Below, in pieces: positions 11,435 through 12,365 of a stretch of 12,365 nucleotides of DNA. The notes below the pieces were generated by a model, which was not told the DNA's origin, made no database searches, and worked only from the letters and a program-made list of their open reading frames with translations. The translations under genes and the position numbers were made by a program. The first letter of the stretch is position 1, and every line of letters starts with the position of its first letter. Origin of the DNA: Zoogloeaceae bacterium (lineage in GTDB: Bacteria > Pseudomonadota > Gammaproteobacteria > Burkholderiales > Rhodocyclaceae); contig JAISSL010000210.1 in assembly GCA_031273145.1 (NCBI GenBank), positions 1 through 12,365 on the forward strand, given 5' to 3'.

Positions 11435-12365
11435 ATGCCGACCCACACCACCCGCCGCCGCTTCTTGGCGTCCTTTTTATCTCTGGCAGCGGCTCCGGCA
11501 GAGGGTTTTTCGCTGTTCGGCAAGCAAAGGGCGCGTGACCTTGGCAAGATATATGAGTACCTTCAGGATGTCAGTTTGCGTATCAAGGAAACTGGCAGCC
11601 AGCGTATAACTATTAAAAACGTCATTTTTTCCTATGAGGAATTCAATGACGAGTGGGAAAATTTTGATTTTGTCGACTGTGATTTTAACGTTGGCTATAA
11701 CATTGGGCTTAATTGGCTGGTGAAATGTACGTTTACTAATTGCCGCTTTAGTGGACATCTTGGGTTTGGGGACGCAAAAGATGTCAAATTCGTCAAGTGT
11801 ACTGTGAATGGAAAAAGTACAATGGCTTTCGCTTACAAAACTACAAATCTTGTATTTGAAAGCTGTACATTTCGTAATGTCAATTATGACCCTAATCATG
11901 AAGGGGGTATTGTTTCTAAAGGAGAAATTTTATTTCTTGATTGCAAGGCGGAAGGGGCGTTTGTATTGGAATCTTATAAAAAATTGACATTACACCATTG
12001 TACTACCAGCTCAACAAGACTGGCAACTGCACCGGCTGGTCTTTTTAGTGATAAAAGCAAAATGCCATATTCTGATTTTCTGCTGGAGGATTGTGATTTT
12101 ACAAGTGGGATACGTATGTCAAATGCCAAACTCAACAGTTTTATCATGAGAAACTGCAAACTGGGTGTTTTTAAGCCATTGTTCCCGGTAATTCGGGATT
12201 TTGCCCTGTTCGAAGGTATCAAAAAAGGACATCTTAACATTTCTTCCTACGATTTACTAGGAAAACTCACGGTGAGAGATTGTTCATTTTTTACGCCGGG
12301 TGATGATGGGTACAGTTTTCGGTGTTCAGGTGCCTTTGCCGCCCACACACTCATTGAAAATGTCG
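11435..12365 (+). CDS. Tat-exported cysteine-ladder beta-helix protein (3' partial)
   Basis: Open from ATG 11435 to the window edge (310 codons, no stop). The N-terminus TRRRFLASFLSLAAAPA (6-22) fits a twin-arginine signal with possible cleavage after Ala22. From about residue 75 the protein repeats short strands of the form F-x-x-C-x-F: FVDCDFN, KCTF, NCRF, FVKCTV, FESCTF, FLDCKA, LEDCDF, MRNCKL, VRDCSF. Cysteines at 82, 103, 122, 144, 170, 189, 220, 241 and 283 lie mostly 19-26 residues apart. This is the spacing of coils in a right-handed parallel beta-helix, with Cys stacking inside. No polysaccharide-lyase catalytic motif is recognisable. It starts 12 bp after the fusion gene, so it is probably co-transcribed. 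From about 11550 the DNA is visibly richer in A and T than everything to its left, suggesting a separate origin. The gene is cut by the window, not broken. Confidence 0.7.
   Translation, partial: MPTHTTRRRFLASFLSLAAAPAEGFSLFGKQRARDLGKIYEYLQDVSLRIKETGSQRITIKNVIFSYEEFNDEWENFDFVDCDFNVGYNIGLNWLVKCTFTNCRFSGHLGFGDAKDVKFVKCTVNGKSTMAFAYKTTNLVFESCTFRNVNYDPNHEGGIVSKGEILFLDCKAEGAFVLESYKKLTLHHCTTSSTRLATAPAGLFSDKSKMPYSDFLLEDCDFTSGIRMSNAKLNSFIMRNCKLGVFKPLFPVIRDFALFEGIKKGHLNISSYDLLGKLTVRDCSFFTPGDDGYSFRCSGAFAAHTLIENV

Noticed and set aside
10586..11446. 286-codon minus-strand frame under the GNAT-anhydrase fusion
   Set aside because: It is the complement of a strongly conserved carbonic anhydrase; no independent motif or start signal.
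11477..12240. Minus-strand frames (140 and 88 codons) in the AT-rich right end
   Set aside because: The plus strand is open for 310 codons with a Tat signal and periodic Cys motifs; the minus frames have no such structure.
1..12365. CRISPR array, tRNA, rRNA, riboswitch or intact transposase
   Set aside because: No regularly spaced repeats, no tRNA-like cloverleaf with GGTTCRA noticed, and no transposase frame seen by reading both strands.

Overview
The window looks like a chromosomal segment of a moderately GC-rich Gram-negative bacterium, most likely a betaproteobacterium. The evidence is the housekeeping gene types (lipB, purD, a methylthioinosine-type phosphorylase, an E. coli Can-like carbonic anhydrase, MazEF), a lipoprotein signal, a Tat signal and a GTCATTCCCGCG-type intergenic palindrome. 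I cannot place genus or family. No rRNA, tRNA, CRISPR array or complete insertion sequence is visible.

Layout. (1) Bases 1-1442, minus strand: a small accessory operon. It reads a 22-codon leader ORF, two tandem paralogous membrane-anchored hypothetical proteins, and then the 5' end of a lipase-like gene. That last gene carries an in-frame TAG at codon 45 and runs off the left edge. (2) 1638-2431: octanoyltransferase lipB (minus). Its 3' end has been rewritten by a ~120-bp terminal-inverted-repeat element flanked by a 10-bp direct repeat. Removing the element in silico restores a stop after 223 codons. (3) 2432-3870: a divergent promoter region and an MscS-family channel (plus). (4) 3889-5794: two tandem HDOD-domain paralogues (minus), each with its own TAGAAT -10, separated by a perfect 10-bp hairpin. 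(5) 5828-7097: a remnant of an NHL-repeat protein, and a lipoprotein with an internal duplication and an extended -10 promoter overlapping a dyad. (6) 7230-7971: a second, shorter copy of the inverted-repeat element, then a mazEF toxin-antitoxin operon with a likely autoregulatory operator. (7) 8064-9341: purD (minus), divergent from (8) an operon on the plus strand. That operon holds an S-methyl-5'-thioinosine phosphorylase, a one-polypeptide GNAT acetyltransferase/beta-carbonic anhydrase fusion (4-bp overlap), and, 12 bp further on, a Tat-exported cysteine-ladder beta-helix protein cut by the right edge. The body of this last gene is far more AT-rich than its neighbours.

How it fits together. 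Housekeeping functions (lipoate attachment, purine synthesis and salvage, CO2/bicarbonate balance, osmotic safety valve) are interleaved with accessory or lineage-specific modules: toxin-antitoxin, duplicated regulators, duplicated membrane proteins beside a broken lipase-like gene, and small mobile repeats. The points most worth a second look are the element-extended LipB, the GNAT-carbonic anhydrase fusion, the tandem membrane paralogues beside the interrupted lipase-like gene (a possible effector/immunity-type arrangement), and the chimeric Tat/beta-helix gene.
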